Source: Clonostachys chloroleuca
Lineage: Eukaryota > Ascomycota > Sordariomycetes > Hypocreales > Bionectriaceae
DNA length: 64,000 nucleotides
NCBI GenBank assembly: GCA_037952775.1
Contig: JBANAY010000003.1
Location: 29,574,001 to 29,638,000, forward strand
Reading direction: 5' to 3'
The notes beneath the pieces were generated by a model. That model did no database searches and was not told where the DNA came from. It worked only from the letters and a program-made list of their open reading frames with translations. Positions 24,655-36,400 of the stretch are shown piece after piece (the first letter of the stretch is position 1; every line of letters starts with the position of its first letter). Both the position numbers and the translations under genes were made by a program.

Positions 24655-27264
24655 TCACAGCTCGCCCGACCCTTCAAACAGCCCCATCACCGCCTCGTTG
24701 TTCTCAATCCAGCTCTCCAGCTCCGCGCCATTCGACACCCACAGCATCGAGTTCACGGCTCGCAGCCCATCCGCCATCCCCTGTGCGCCGGCCTCCTTGG
24801 GGACACCGAATGTGCCCTGGGGAGCGTCGAGATGCTGCAGCTGGGTCAAGTCGCACCCAGCCGCGGACTCGAATCCCAGCGCGTTGAGGTATGCATGCAT
24901 GTTTGAGTCGTCCTGCCGCCCGCTCATCTGCGCCGCGGAGGCGCGGGATTCGACATGACCCTTTGCGATTCTGTAGAGCACGTGGACGAGGCGGTGCAGT
25001 TTGGCGGCGGGGATGGAGGCGGAGGAGGCGGATTGGATGGATGTGACAAAGGCTTGGAGGTGGGCGAGGTCATCTCCTGCTTCGGTCTCGATGACGTGGC
25101 AGAATATGACGACAAAGGGGATGAATGGGACGAACAGCAATGTCCTGCGCAGGTCAGCATTCAGAAACACAGAGACTGATCATCGCAAGGCATGGTGTCT
25201 CACATACCAGTGTAGGTGAGTTGCTAGGTAGGGTGTTTGGCTTCTGTGTATGATCTTTATACACTCTTCGTGCTTCTCGAGGGTGGCTCTCGCAGCCATG
25301 ATGCAGCTGGAGCTGAATGTGGTTGCAGAGCCAGGCAGGTGAGGAGCCGCTCGATGCACGAGTGTAAGGAGTGACAGTCGAAGGACGCTGTCTGAAGTGT
25401 AAAAAAAGTCCATCAAATCTTCGCCGGATCTCTGCTTTGACACTTTGAGCCATTTTTCCTTGTTCCAAGGTTAGTGAACTGGCCGCGGAGATGGTTTTTG
25501 TTCTTGGAGCCGACCTACGTTCGTTTGACAGGTCGCTGCCTCCAAGCTGTTCAGATCAGATATCAAAGTCTCAACGCGAGACTGCCTTGCCTGATTGGAC
25601 TGTGTAAGGGAATTGGGGCTGTACAACATCTCGTATATATTGCCCTGGCATCGTGCAGTTTCAATCCACAGGACGAAGTAAGCCGAGACAGGTTCAGAGT
25701 GCGCATCGTTTATTGATGGCCGTGGAATCGTGATGTCCCAGTCGGGGATTGTCGAGGGCCGCCCCAGCCGGAGAGACAGACCCTTTTCGACAAAGTAGAC
25801 GCTCCAAAGCAGGAACTGCTTGTATCTTATGTCCTCTGGTTTATCATTCTCCATCGATGCAAGTCTGTGATAGCCGAGTGTCTGGCATAGATCTGATGCC
25901 TTTGCTGACAAGGTCCATGAAAGAGAAGGCTTTGATTGGTCAATGGCATAAAATGCCTTGAGGGTGGTCAGTACAAAACATTTTCTCGGCCATGAATGGG
26001 CTACGTACCCCGAAGAGAAGGGCGAGAATCACGCCGGAGGTAGCGGGAAGATGTAAGGATAGATTTGACAGCGCAGTCTCGAGGTTGTCGCGACACATGT
26101 AAGCGTACGCCATGCATTCCTCCTTCTCTTCGGCAGAGACGTGGAAGCTGTAGTCCCAAAATAGGGAATTGAGGCCGGCATTGACGGTGATGAAGTTCTC
26201 CTCCGAATACTCCTCATTAAAGTAAACGTCGAGACACATGTCTGTGAATCGTTGAAATGGAAGGAACTCGTAAACCCAGCCGGTTCCCACAAGCTTCTGA
26301 GCTTTGGGATGTGAAGAAGATTAGCTTCGGACTGGTATTCTGCAAAGGGAGAGGTAACTACTTTTAGCAATGCGTATCAGAGCAATGGCCTTCTTAATGG
26401 GAGGCATGTCACAGCCTGGAAGGCTCGGTCGCTGGATAGGTCTGGCATGAGGGTACGACACTTCATTCGTGGTTGCATCCTGCTGCACAAGGATGCAGGA
26501 CAGCTCGTCCAGAGCTTCGCATAGTTCTGGGCTGGATTCTTGCAGGGGAGTGGTCTCGGCAACCGTTTGCAGGAACTCATTGACAAACACGGAATGGGCA
26601 GCAAAGGAGGAATCGCCCTCAACTACCCGTCCATGTGCCCGCTGCGGCTGGATCGCGTCACTGGCGGGTGTTGAGGTAGAGGATGGTGTTTTGGCCGGGA
26701 CCTGAGGTTGTTGCGGGCTGCGTACATCGGGCGTCCCACGCGTGTGGAGATTTTCCAGGAGGTGAATGGCTCTTTCAAGCCTGGTGTCGATGACATCTAG
26801 CTTTCTTTCACTGCGAGGTAGCGCGTGCATAGAGTTAGGATCTGCAGAGTGGGAAAACAAACGCCGAGTCTTCTGGCACACGTACTATTGCGGAGTGATG
26901 AGAACGCGCGTGCGTTTCTTCGGAGGTTTGGCTACAGCGTAGACACAAGCAATGCCCGAGGTGATGCAATGGGAGCAAGGGAACTCTCTATTGCAGCGGA
27001 TCTGCATGCAGGTAAGTCTCCGGATTCGGACAAATCTTGTCGGGGTGTGGCCACATACCTTGCGAGCACGGCAAGCATCGCACTGCGAGAGGGCGATATC
27101 AGCAAGTTAGCATCTGCACCGGGAGATTGCGCCTCACCCGGGGCTGGGTCGGCTAATCCGGAAGCGACAGGAATACTGACAGCTCGGCGATGGGCATCAG
27201 GGTTCGTCGGCGACCCGTCAGGCCCATTATCGGGCTGGCTGGCCTCGGGCTGGTCGTCATCCAT
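24655..27264 (-). CDS. Zn2Cys6 transcription factor with Fungal_trans domain
   Basis: Eight exons reconstructed on the minus strand: 27264-27181, 27082-27059, 27001-26886, 26810-26362, 26301-26009, 25956-25519, 25458-25208 and 25144-24655. All phases agree and give about 714 aa. The zinc cluster (residues about 29-55) is cut by two introns: RRA, CDACRARK, IRCNREFPCSHCITSGIAC. A basic linker and a dimerisation-like helix follow (ERKLDVIDTRLERAIHLLEN). The middle homology region reads VGTGWVYEFLPFQRFTDM, then QTLGYHRLASMENDKPEDIR, KQFLLWSVYFVEKGLSLRLGR, the typical Fungal_trans pattern. The first donor is GTCAGT, less usual. Divergent from the ABCB transporter with about 600 bp between starts, so it may regulate it (inference). 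Confidence 0.9.
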
Positions 27265-27863
27265 GTTGCAACTGCGGCAGGGGGATGTCGGCCACCGGGG
27301 GTGGACAGACGTATCAAGAGACACAAAAGTGACGAGGATGCCTTGGGATCGGACTCGGGAGGAGGGGAGACCAGCTCCGAGATTGAGGGAGAGAGAGAGT
27401 AATTATGATAGTCGACCTGCTGACAACGCGGGGCGGGCGGCAGCAGAAATTCTATCCGGTATTAGGTAGTGGCTCGTGGCTTCTGAGTTCAAGGGCTGCC
27501 CGATGAATCAGCTCGGCGGGGATTGGTCTATGAGTCACTTGTCGTCATTCAGCTTGACGTTGTTCGGCCGTGTCGTTCGGCCGCGGGACCCGCAAGCACC
27601 GATGCCGAGCGGCCAACTTGCGGCTCTGGGGACCGGACATGAGGCTGGAATGCTAAGGAGGAGACGGCAAGATTTTCTTCATGCTGGTTCAAGATCGCCT
27701 TAAAAGGTGTTGCTTCTTCTTTCTCGTCGTCTTCTCTTCCAGTGAGTCCACTCATTCCAAACTCTACCAATGCAACTCATTCTTTTGTTGCTTTTCTTCT
27801 TCTTGTCCCCTTCATTAGACTGATTCTTGACTACGCCCTCGACTGCAATCGACTACCGACAAT
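27265..27863. promoter_or_regulatory. Bidirectional promoter between regulator and ABCB transporter
   Basis: 599 bp shared by two divergent start codons. The transporter-proximal part (27700-27830) is strongly C/T-rich. Several CGG/CCG triplets occur (for example CGGCCGCGGGACCCG near 27578 and CGGGGCGGGCGGC near 27429), the half-site class bound by Zn2Cys6 proteins. No exact operator was assigned. Confidence 0.4.
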
Positions 27864-30800
27864 ATGGGAACCGAACCTGTAAAAGAGACCGAAAAGGACG
27901 GGGCCAACCAGAGTGATGGTTTCCTTGGAAGCGTCGACACCGAGAAAGAACCCGAATCATCTTCTCCCTATACTCGAATCTTCAAGTACGCCGGCACGCT
28001 CGAGTACTCACTGCAAGCGGTGGCTATCTTCGCTGCTATTGGCTCTGGTGCTGGGAATGCTCTCCAGAACCTCGTTTTTGGGAGGTTCATCACCATTGTG
28101 ACGAAGTTCGCCTCAGCAGGAATATCACCCGCCGAACTCCGCCAAGAAGCTGCGAAACTCGCCCTCTACTTCGTCTACCTCGGAATCGGTCGATTCGTCC
28201 TGTCCTACATCTACAACACACTCTTGACCTACACAGCCGGCTGCATCACTCGCAACATACGGCATGCATACCTCCGAGCTGCTCTGAGCCAGGACATTGC
28301 CTTCTTTGACCTTGGCACTGCTGGTTCCGTTGCAGCCCAGGCCACTTCCAGTGGTCGTCTGATCCAAGGTGGCATCAGCGAAAAGCTGGGCCTCACGTTC
28401 CAGGGCCTCTCTACCTTTGTTACGGCTTTCATCATTGCCTTTGTCTTCCAGTGGAAGCTGACCCTGATTTGCCTCTGCATTGCCCCCGCAACCCTGATTG
28501 TGAATGGAGCCGCGGCTGGGTTCATGGCTGGCCACGAAGCTAATATTCTTGAAATACACGCACAAGCCAACGCGTTCGCCGAAGACATCCTTTCTAGTGT
28601 TCGCACGGTTCACGCATTCACACGGACTAGACTGATGAGCAAGTACGACGGTTATCTGAGCAGCGCCCACCACATTGGTGGTAAAATCTCGCCGCTCTTC
28701 GGCCTCCTTCTTTCATCCGAATATTGCATCGTTTACCTAGGCTATGGCCTTGCGTTCTGGCAAGGTATCCGGATGCTCGCCAGAGGTGAAATAGACGAGC
28801 CAGGCGACATCTTTACGTGAGTGCTCCCGGCTCGGATTCCCCAGGCTTGCCTACTGATCATTGTGACGCAGCGTCATTCTATCCGTCATCATTGCCGCCA
28901 CCAGCCTGACAATGCTTGCACCGTACTCGGTGGACTTCACCCGCGCTTCCGCCGCAGCAGCTAAGTTGTTCCAACTGATCGACCGAAAGTCAGATATTGA
29001 CCCCTTCCACACCGCCGGCGAGACGCCCTCTACGACGATTGGACACATCCAGATCGAGAATGTTACCTTTGCCTACCCAACACGACCGGACGCCACAATT
29101 CTTGATAACTTCTCTCTCAGTTTCCCCGCCGGCAAGGTCACAGCCCTAGTTGTGAGTTGATAACTCTTCCGCCCGTATCTCGTCAGAGCTAACCGTTTAT
29201 GATGCAGGGTCAATCCGGCTCTGGAAAAAGCACCATTGTCAGCCTTGTTGAGCGCTGGTATAATCCTCAGGCGGGCAGCATCAAACTCGATGGCAACAAC
29301 ATTAATCAGCTCAATCTGAACTGGCTCCGAAAGAACATCCGCCTGGTACAGCAGGAGCCTGTTCTGTTCCAAGGAACCGTCTTCGACAATATCAAGTATG
29401 GCCTTGTTGGCACCCAGTGGGAACATGCGCCAGCGGAAGAGCAGATGAAGCAGATCGAGGAAGCCTCCAAGTTGGCATTTGCCCATGACTTCATCACTAA
29501 GCTTCCCCAGGGCTACCATACTCAGATTGGTGAGCGCGGCGGTCTGCTCTCCGGCGGTCAGAAGCAACGAGTTGCTATCGCCCGCAGTATTGTCTCCAAG
29601 CCCAAGGTCCTTCTGCTGGATGAGGCGACGAGTGCTCTTGATCCCGAAGCTGAAAGGATCGTCCAACAGGCCCTTGACAGGGTTTCAGAGGGCCGCACAA
29701 CAATCGTCATTGCCCACAAGCTTGCTACTGTCCAGAAAGCCGATAACATTGTGGTCATGGCCAAAGGCCGCATTGTCGAGCAGGGCACTCATCAGTTGCT
29801 GATCGCGCATGATGGCACCTACGCCCGGCTCGTCAAGATTCAGGATCTCACCGCGGCCGGTGATGAGTCCGAGACATCTTCTGAGGTCGACGAAACGGGG
29901 GAGCCTGCTGAGCTAGTCCACACCCTGACTCGAAAGGAAACATCCGAGCAGAGGGCCGCGGAAATACTAAAACATCGGGATGACTACGATCAACATGAGC
30001 AGCGCGGTATCTTCTCCGTAATAGGACGTCTCCTTTTTGAGACTCCCGAGCTTGGTGGTGCGTATACTTGCATCTTCCTTGGCTGCCTCATAGCCGGTAA
30101 GTACTCTCGCTACCCTTGCAGCGTCGCCATGCCCCCTTACTAACCTCCTGCAGGCGGAACTTTCCCTGGCCAAGCCATCTTGTTGTCCAAAGTGATGGGT
30201 GTGTTCTCTCTCACGGGATCTGAAATGGAGCAACAAGGTAACTTTTATGCCAAGATGTTCATCGTGCTTGCCTTTGGATGTTTGATCGCATACTTTACCA
30301 TGGGATATGCCGCAAATGTTGTCGCCCAAGGCCTGAGCCACAAGTTCCGTAGGTGTCTTCTTCACGACATGCTTCGCCAGGATCTGCAGTTCTTCGACCG
30401 AGACGAGAATAGCACCGGAGCGCTCGTCAGCCGCATCGACTCGAACCCGCAGTCCATCCTCGAGCTGATGGGCTACAACATCAGTCTTGTCCTTGTTGCC
30501 GTCTTCAACATCGCTACCTGCAGCATCCTGGCCATCGCGTACAGCTGGAAGCTTGGCTTGGTGGTCGTTTGCAGCGGGCTTCCGCCGTTGGTCGCGGCTG
30601 GCTACATGAAGATCCGGTTCGACGCCAAGATAGACCGTGAGACATCCAAGCTCCTGTCCTCGAGCGCCGCCATCGCCTCGGAGGCAATCAATTCCATACG
30701 CACTGTTTCGTCGCTGGCCATTGAGACGTCGGTGCTGGCTCGGTACACCGCTGAGCTCGACTCGGCCTTGGCTGGCTCGAAGCGGCCAGTGTTCACAATG

Positions 30801-31916
30801 ATGATCTGCTTCGCCTTGACACAATCAATCGAGTACTGGTTCATGGCCCTTGGCTTCTGGTATGGCTGCCGTCTCTTGTCGTATGATGAGATCAGCATGT
30901 ATGCCTTCTTTGTCGCTTTCCTCGGCGTCTTTTTCTCGGGACAGTCCGCCGCCCAGCTTTTCCAATATTCAACCAGCATCACCAAGGGTGTCAACGCCGC
31001 GAATTACATCTTCTGGCTCCAAGGCATCCAGCCTACTATACAGGAGACAGAATCAAACCGCGGAAATGGCCCTGACTCTGATACTTCCTACAGTATCAAA
31101 GACATGAAGTTTTCTTACCCGCTTCGCCCCGACACCAGCGTCCTAAAAGGCATAAACCTCCAGGTAAGGAGCACGTCTTCCATCAGCAAGCCATCCTCGG
31201 CACTAACAGTCGCTCTTTAGATCAAAAATGGCCAGTTCGTCGCCTTTGTCGGCGCATCTGGCTGCGGAAAGTCGACAATGATTGCCCTGCTAGAGCGGTT
31301 CTACGATCCCTCAACTGGTTCGATAAACATTGGCTCATCCCCCCTGACTTCCCTGAATCCCAGGCTGTACCGCCGTGTAGTCGCCCTTGTCCAGCAGGAA
31401 CCAAAGCTATTCCAGTTCTCGATCCGCGAGAACATTGCTCTCGGGATTGACGAGCCCGCCGAGGGAGAGAATCCCGCGGGTTCTGCGGGCACCGTCAGCG
31501 ACGAGATGATCGAATCGGCACTGCGCGCCGCCAACGGGTGGGATTTCGTGTCTTCTCTCCCCGAAGGCCTTTCTACCCCCGCAGGCTCCAACGGCACGCA
31601 GCTCTCTGGCGGCCAGCGGCAGCGAATCGCCATTGCACGGGCGCTCATCCGCAACCCCAAGGTGCTCCTGCTCGACGAGGCCACCAGCGCGCTCGATACG
31701 GAGAGCGAGAGGATTGTGCAGGCAGCTTTGGCCAAGGCTGCGGAGGACGGTGACAGGGTGACGATTGCAGTCGCTCATCGTTTGAGCACCATCAAGGATG
31801 CGGATGTGATCTATGTCTTCCATGGCGGAAGAATCAAGGAGTTTGGGACGCACCAGGAGCTGCTCTCACAAGGAGGCATGTATCGTAAGATGTGTGAGGC
31901 GCAGGCTTTGGAGTAG
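27864..31916 (+). CDS. ABCB-type full ABC transporter (multidrug resistance family)
   Basis: ATP-driven exporter, (TMD-NBD)x2, at the plasma or vacuolar membrane; the substrate is not known. Exons 27864-28816, 28872-29151, 29208-30096, 30154-31163 and 31221-31916 give about 1275 aa, the usual Pgp/Pmd1 length. NBD1: Walker A GQSGSGKST (about 412), signature LSGGQKQRVAIARS (about 528), Walker B VLLLDEATSALD. NBD2: Walker A GASGCGKST (about 1055), signature LSGGQRQRIAIARA, Walker B VLLLDEATSALD, H-loop AHRLSTIKDAD. Both sites keep all catalytic residues. An intron interrupts the coding sequence just before each Walker A. An acidic linker (DESETSSEVDETGE) separates the halves. A Zn2Cys6 gene is divergent upstream and an ABCC transporter is next downstream. 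Confidence 0.97.
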
Positions 31917-32560
31917 AGATGGGGCGATTATTATTTTCTTCAGCACAGTAGCCTTGATAGACTTTTATAGATATGTATTCTAATTATATTGTTTCCCTCT
32001 TGCTGAGTTGTGGATGCTGTGAATTTCTTGTCCTATCCAGCGCAGGGAAGTTCTTTCCAGCTCCTCAGTCGAGCATTACGATCTTATAATCCAAATATCA
32101 GCTACTCTCACTCCCTACCTGTAGGCGATGGGAACTGCACTCTATATCTGGTTGCCTTGCAGATCAACCTTCGTAGCTCAATAGATAGCACAGCAGAATT
32201 CGGAACTTTCAAAATTGGTGGTTAGGGGAGATATACCCGGCTGTAACTGACGTTTGTTTTAGCGAATCTGATGAGCCAATGTGGGCTATAATCCCCAAAG
32301 TGTTAATCGCAAAAGAGGTACTTTGGAAAACCATCTATCCACCTTAGGAAGGTGGTACGAAAACACTCAAATGGTTAGCTATATGATAGCTTCCTAAGAA
32401 TAAACACGAGCTGTTGATAGCCTGCTAGGTATAAAGATACCGTGGTGCTCGCCCCCGCCAGGTAACCACCACTACCAGCCCATTCCAATTTCCTCAACTA
32501 CCTTGCCTATATCAAAAGTCATCCGAATTTAAGTCAAAAACTAGATATACACACCTCAAG
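31917..32560. other. Intergenic, ABCB 3' flank and promoter of secreted peptide gene
   Basis: About 640 bp, AT-rich to the left, with no gene seen. The last 120 bases before the ATG at 32561 carry a pyrimidine/AC-rich leader (CCACCACTACCAGCCC, TTCCTCAACTACC) that supports transcription of the small gene. Confidence 0.4.
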
Positions 32561-32728
32561 ATGCAGATTTCCACTATTCTCATTGCTCTCTTTGCAAGCC
32601 TTACCTTAGCCGCTCCACCCACGCAACTTATCGACGATGTTGCAAAGATTCTTGAAGCTCCATTAGCCGCTCCACCCACTCATCTTGTCGAAGAAGTTTC
32701 AAAGCTTCTTGAAACCCGTACTGATTAA
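32561..32728 (+). CDS. Small secreted peptide, 55 aa, with a tandem 19-residue repeat
   Basis: Residues 1-17 are a textbook signal peptide (MQISTILIALFASLTLA) with likely cleavage A17-A18. The mature part is about 38 aa and made of two units: LAAPPTQLIDDVAKILEAP (residues 16-34) and LAAPPTHLVEEVSKLLETR (35-53). The repeat begins inside the signal peptide end, so the cleavage-site motif LA-APPT occurs twice. Each unit is an APPT cap plus an amphipathic helix (L-I/V-acidic-acidic-V-x-K-I/L-L-E). No cysteines and no Kex2 KR site. It sits alone between two exporter genes on the same strand. An overlapping frame (32685-32894, with LRNCLQGSFQWWKGG and a TGCAWW end) could be a continuation if a splice or frameshift was missed. 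Function unknown. Confidence 0.65.
   Translation: MQISTILIALFASLTLAAPPTQLIDDVAKILEAPLAAPPTHLVEEVSKLLETRTD
32606..32719 (+). repeat. 57-bp tandem duplication inside secreted peptide gene
   Basis: Unit 1 is 32606-32662 and unit 2 is 32663-32719. The first 51 bases match at 44 positions. Most differences change amino acids conservatively (I/V, D/E, I/L), suggesting selection on the peptide after duplication. Confidence 0.85.
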
Positions 32729-33424
32729 TGCCATTTTGGAAAGAAATCTCAGAACTCAGAATCTATATGCATTACGGAACTGCTTACAAGGCTCTTTTCA
32801 GTGGTGGAAGGGAGGCTCCTTAGCAAAGCACTTCGAAGTTAACATCAATGCCACAGAGAGTCAAAGGAGAACGGGGTGCGCATGGTGGAGTTAGTGAAGA
32901 TCAGGGACATCAATGAACTTCATCTAGCTCGCTGCGCGGTGGCAATTATTTTAGAAGCTCTCTATTGCATTACAACTATGTCAAGATGATTTTGATTCCT
33001 TCCAAATGCCTCGAATTCCAGCTAATTGCTTTAGTTATACAGATATTCTTGTGCCTCGGACGTATCTGTAAGTGGGCAGGCGTCTTTTGGCCTATTGAGG
33101 GATTGACCGATGTAAAACGAAAAAGCTCGGAGGATTCTCCTACACTTGGCAACTTATTTGGCAAGGGTGGCTCCGGGTTCAGCACCCGGCCAAGCCCTTT
33201 ACCATGGGTATTTAGCTCGATTGTTTCATTAACAATATGGCAGCCTAGGTCGGCCTGTAGAGTAAGCACTCGCATTAACACTGTGGCACACTGTGATATA
33301 CCCCTGATGATCTGATAAGATTGACTGTTCATCGGACAATTTCCACTCACCGGACAAACGCGTGTTGGCGACTTGCTACTAGAATCACACCTTTTACGAG
33401 GCACGTCCTGCTGGAAGAATCGCG
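32729..33424. other. Intergenic, possible cryptic coding remnant
   Basis: About 700 bp before the ABCC gene. The first 165 bases hold an open frame without its own good start (see the secreted peptide entry). The rest shows nothing supportable and includes the ABCC promoter. Confidence 0.35.
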
Positions 33425-36400
33425 ATGCCTGAGTTGGGATGGTGCAGCCCGCAGGCAGACGATGCCTTTGGGCCCGTCGTTGCCCATTGTCGTCAGGGCT
33501 TCGACTTTACCCTGCTTTTTGAGCAATTCATCCTGTCGGCCGTGCCCTCGGTTCTGGTGCTGCTCGTTTCATCCTGGGCCTTGATGCGAAGGCACCGAAG
33601 AAGTGTCAAGACCACCTCGCAATCGAGATTTTCTCTGAAACTAGCAAAACAGGTGTGTGCAATGTTCTCCTTCTGCCATTGCTAGGCTTTTCCTTGTTGC
33701 TTACGCTTATCTTAGATTTCAATTGCATCTCTAGCCGCCACACAGCTTGTCTTGATCGTGCTATGGAGTTTGCCTGACTCGAATAGGACCAAGGCGTCGC
33801 TGCCTGCGGTGGCTCTCTCGCTTGCTGGGACACTCGCAATGGCAATCCTCTCGTACCTTGAACACGACCGCTCCGTTCGCCCTTCTACCATCCTATGTGC
33901 TTATCTATTCTTCTCGGCTTTGTTGGATCTCAGCCAGGCTCGAACGCTATGGCTGAGGCACAGTAACGATGCTGTGGCCGCTGTCTTCACTGCTAGTCTT
34001 GCCCTCAAGGTTGTGACTCTCGTTGTGGAAACGATTGAAAAGAAGAGTTTCCTTCAAGCGCCTTACCGTGACTACAACCCGGAGACATTGGGAAGTGTCT
34101 TTAATATCAGCGTCTTTTGGTGGCTGAACTCACTTTTCTTAAAAGGCTCATCTACGTCCCTAGGCATCAAGGACCTCTTTGAACTTGATGAAAATATGCT
34201 CTCTGCCAAGGTTCACTCAAACATTAGCCAAAGGTGGGCAAAACAACAACAGAAGAGTGTATACTGCCTCATTTGGGTTGCGGTCAGATCGGCTTGGAGG
34301 CCGTTGCTCATATCATCCGTCACGCGACTGATTCTCATACCGATCAAATTCGCGCAGCCACTTCTCATCGACCGAGCAGTAAGCCTCATGAGCGAACCTG
34401 AAAGCCAAACCAAAACAAATAGCGGCCGAGCCATCATTGGAGCCACGGCTCTTATTTATCTAGCGATTGCGATTGTGACCGGCTATCACCGACACAACCT
34501 CTATCGTTTCATCACCATCCTCCGAGGCGGCTTCGTCTGTTTGATATACGACGCGACTCTCAAGTTGGACATGGACCAGTCTCAAGAGTCGGCAGCAGTT
34601 ACTCACATGAGTGCTGATGTCGATCACATCGCCCTTGGCTTTGAATCTCTGGACGCCCTGTGGGCTGGGCCCATCGAAATTGGCATTGGTATTTATCTCC
34701 TGAACCAAAGGATTGGGGCTCTCTGCGTCACTCCAGTTGTACTGGCCGTTGGTACGCAAACACTGATCAAGCATGTACTTTCATTATTCTCGTTCGTGGA
34801 TTGCTAATGAATCCTGTAGCTCTGGTCGCAATATGCTTCTCCGTGGGTAAGACCGCGACTTCGGCCCAAAAGGTCTGGGTAGAGGCCATGCAGCGGCGAG
34901 TGGCCGCAACCGCCAGAGTTCTCGCCAATATCAAGGGACTCAAGATGACAGGACTCACAAACTTTATCGACGCCGAGCTCCATGATCTTCGAAACTCGGA
35001 GCTAAAGAAGTCTCGGCGGATCCGTGTCATCATCTGTGTGACAGCAGCGATCAGCACCACAACATTGCCTATTCTAACGACTGTAACCATCATGGTGTAT
35101 GTGCTCGTCAACCGGGATTCGGCAGATTTCAGATTTGATTCTGCCCTTGTTTTCACAATGTTATCCCTCATCTCCCTTTTGGCTCGCCCTGTTCAAGACT
35201 TGGCATTTGCTATCCCGGACGTTGGAGGTGGGATTGGATGTCTCCAGCGCATCCAGAAATATTTTGTGGCACGAGGAGAAATTCAGGAATCTGAGTCTCC
35301 AGCTCCAGAACCTGAATCTTCTAAGGCAAACAAGCTGGATGACCTTCTGCCTCAATCTGGCACAGACGCATTGATAACAATCCAGGATGCAGATTTCACC
35401 TTCCAGGACGCAAGCAAACCTGTACTTCACGGTATTTCACTCAGAGTCCCGAAAGGAAGCTGGACCATCCTAACTGGGCCGGTTGGAAGTGGGAAAAGCG
35501 CTTTGCTTCGCGCTATCCTTGGGGAGTTGCAGCAACTTAAAGGATCTGTTCGCAAGAGCAACCTGCTGCCCATTGCGTTCTGTGCCCAAGAGCCGTGGCT
35601 GCCTAACACTACACTTCGTGAAATCGTCATGGGGTTTTCTGAATACGATTCCAACTGGTACTCGAAGGTAATTGAAGCGTGTGTACTGAGCTTTGACATC
35701 AAGGAACTCGCCCGGGGTGACCAGACGGTCATTGGAAGTGGAGGGATTAGTTTGAGCGGAGGGCAGCAGCAACGACTCAGCTTAGCTAGAGCACTGTACT
35801 CCCGGAAGCCATTGCTTCTTCTTGACGACATTCTCTGTGGCCTTGATCCGGTCACAGAGCAGAAAATTGTTGATAATGTGTTCGGACAAAGTGGCCTATG
35901 CCGAAAGAACGGCACCACCGTGTTTCTCGCTACACATTCTGGTAAGTGTCCGAAAATATTCTGCTATGTCTTGTATTCTTTTCCTACTGGACCACACTGA
36001 CGAAACAGTGCGTCACGCGATGCGAGCTGACCATGCAATCGTCTTGGCCTCTGGCGGCACTATTCTTGAGAAGGGCAAACCATCCCAGCTGTCCTATCTT
36101 CAGGAGTTTTCGACCGACACCGAATCCGAGGAAACACCCACCACATCGTCCTTCACTGATGCCAATACCGTCGGTCAAGGTAGCAATATCCCCAATGCAC
36201 AGGAACAAGATGAAATTCAGGATTCAGGCTCACGAAGCAACGGAGATACAAGTCTCTTTGGGTATTATCTCCAGGCTATTGGATGGGTGAATGTCCTTGG
36301 CATCGCCATCTTCAGCCCTATTTTCGCCTTCTCATTAAAGTTCCCTACCGTTATCTTGAACTGGTGGTCAGTGATAGAGACCGAAGTACCTGGGTCTAAA

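Noticed and set aside
28125..28673. 182-codon minus-strand frame
   Set aside because: Shadow of the first ABCB exon.
29967..30824. 285-codon minus-strand frame
   Set aside because: Antisense of the ABCB transporter, whose motifs and exon phases fully explain the region.
32561..32728. Mating pheromone precursor
   Set aside because: It has a signal peptide and repeats but no KR/KEX2 or dipeptidyl processing sites and no CaaX box.
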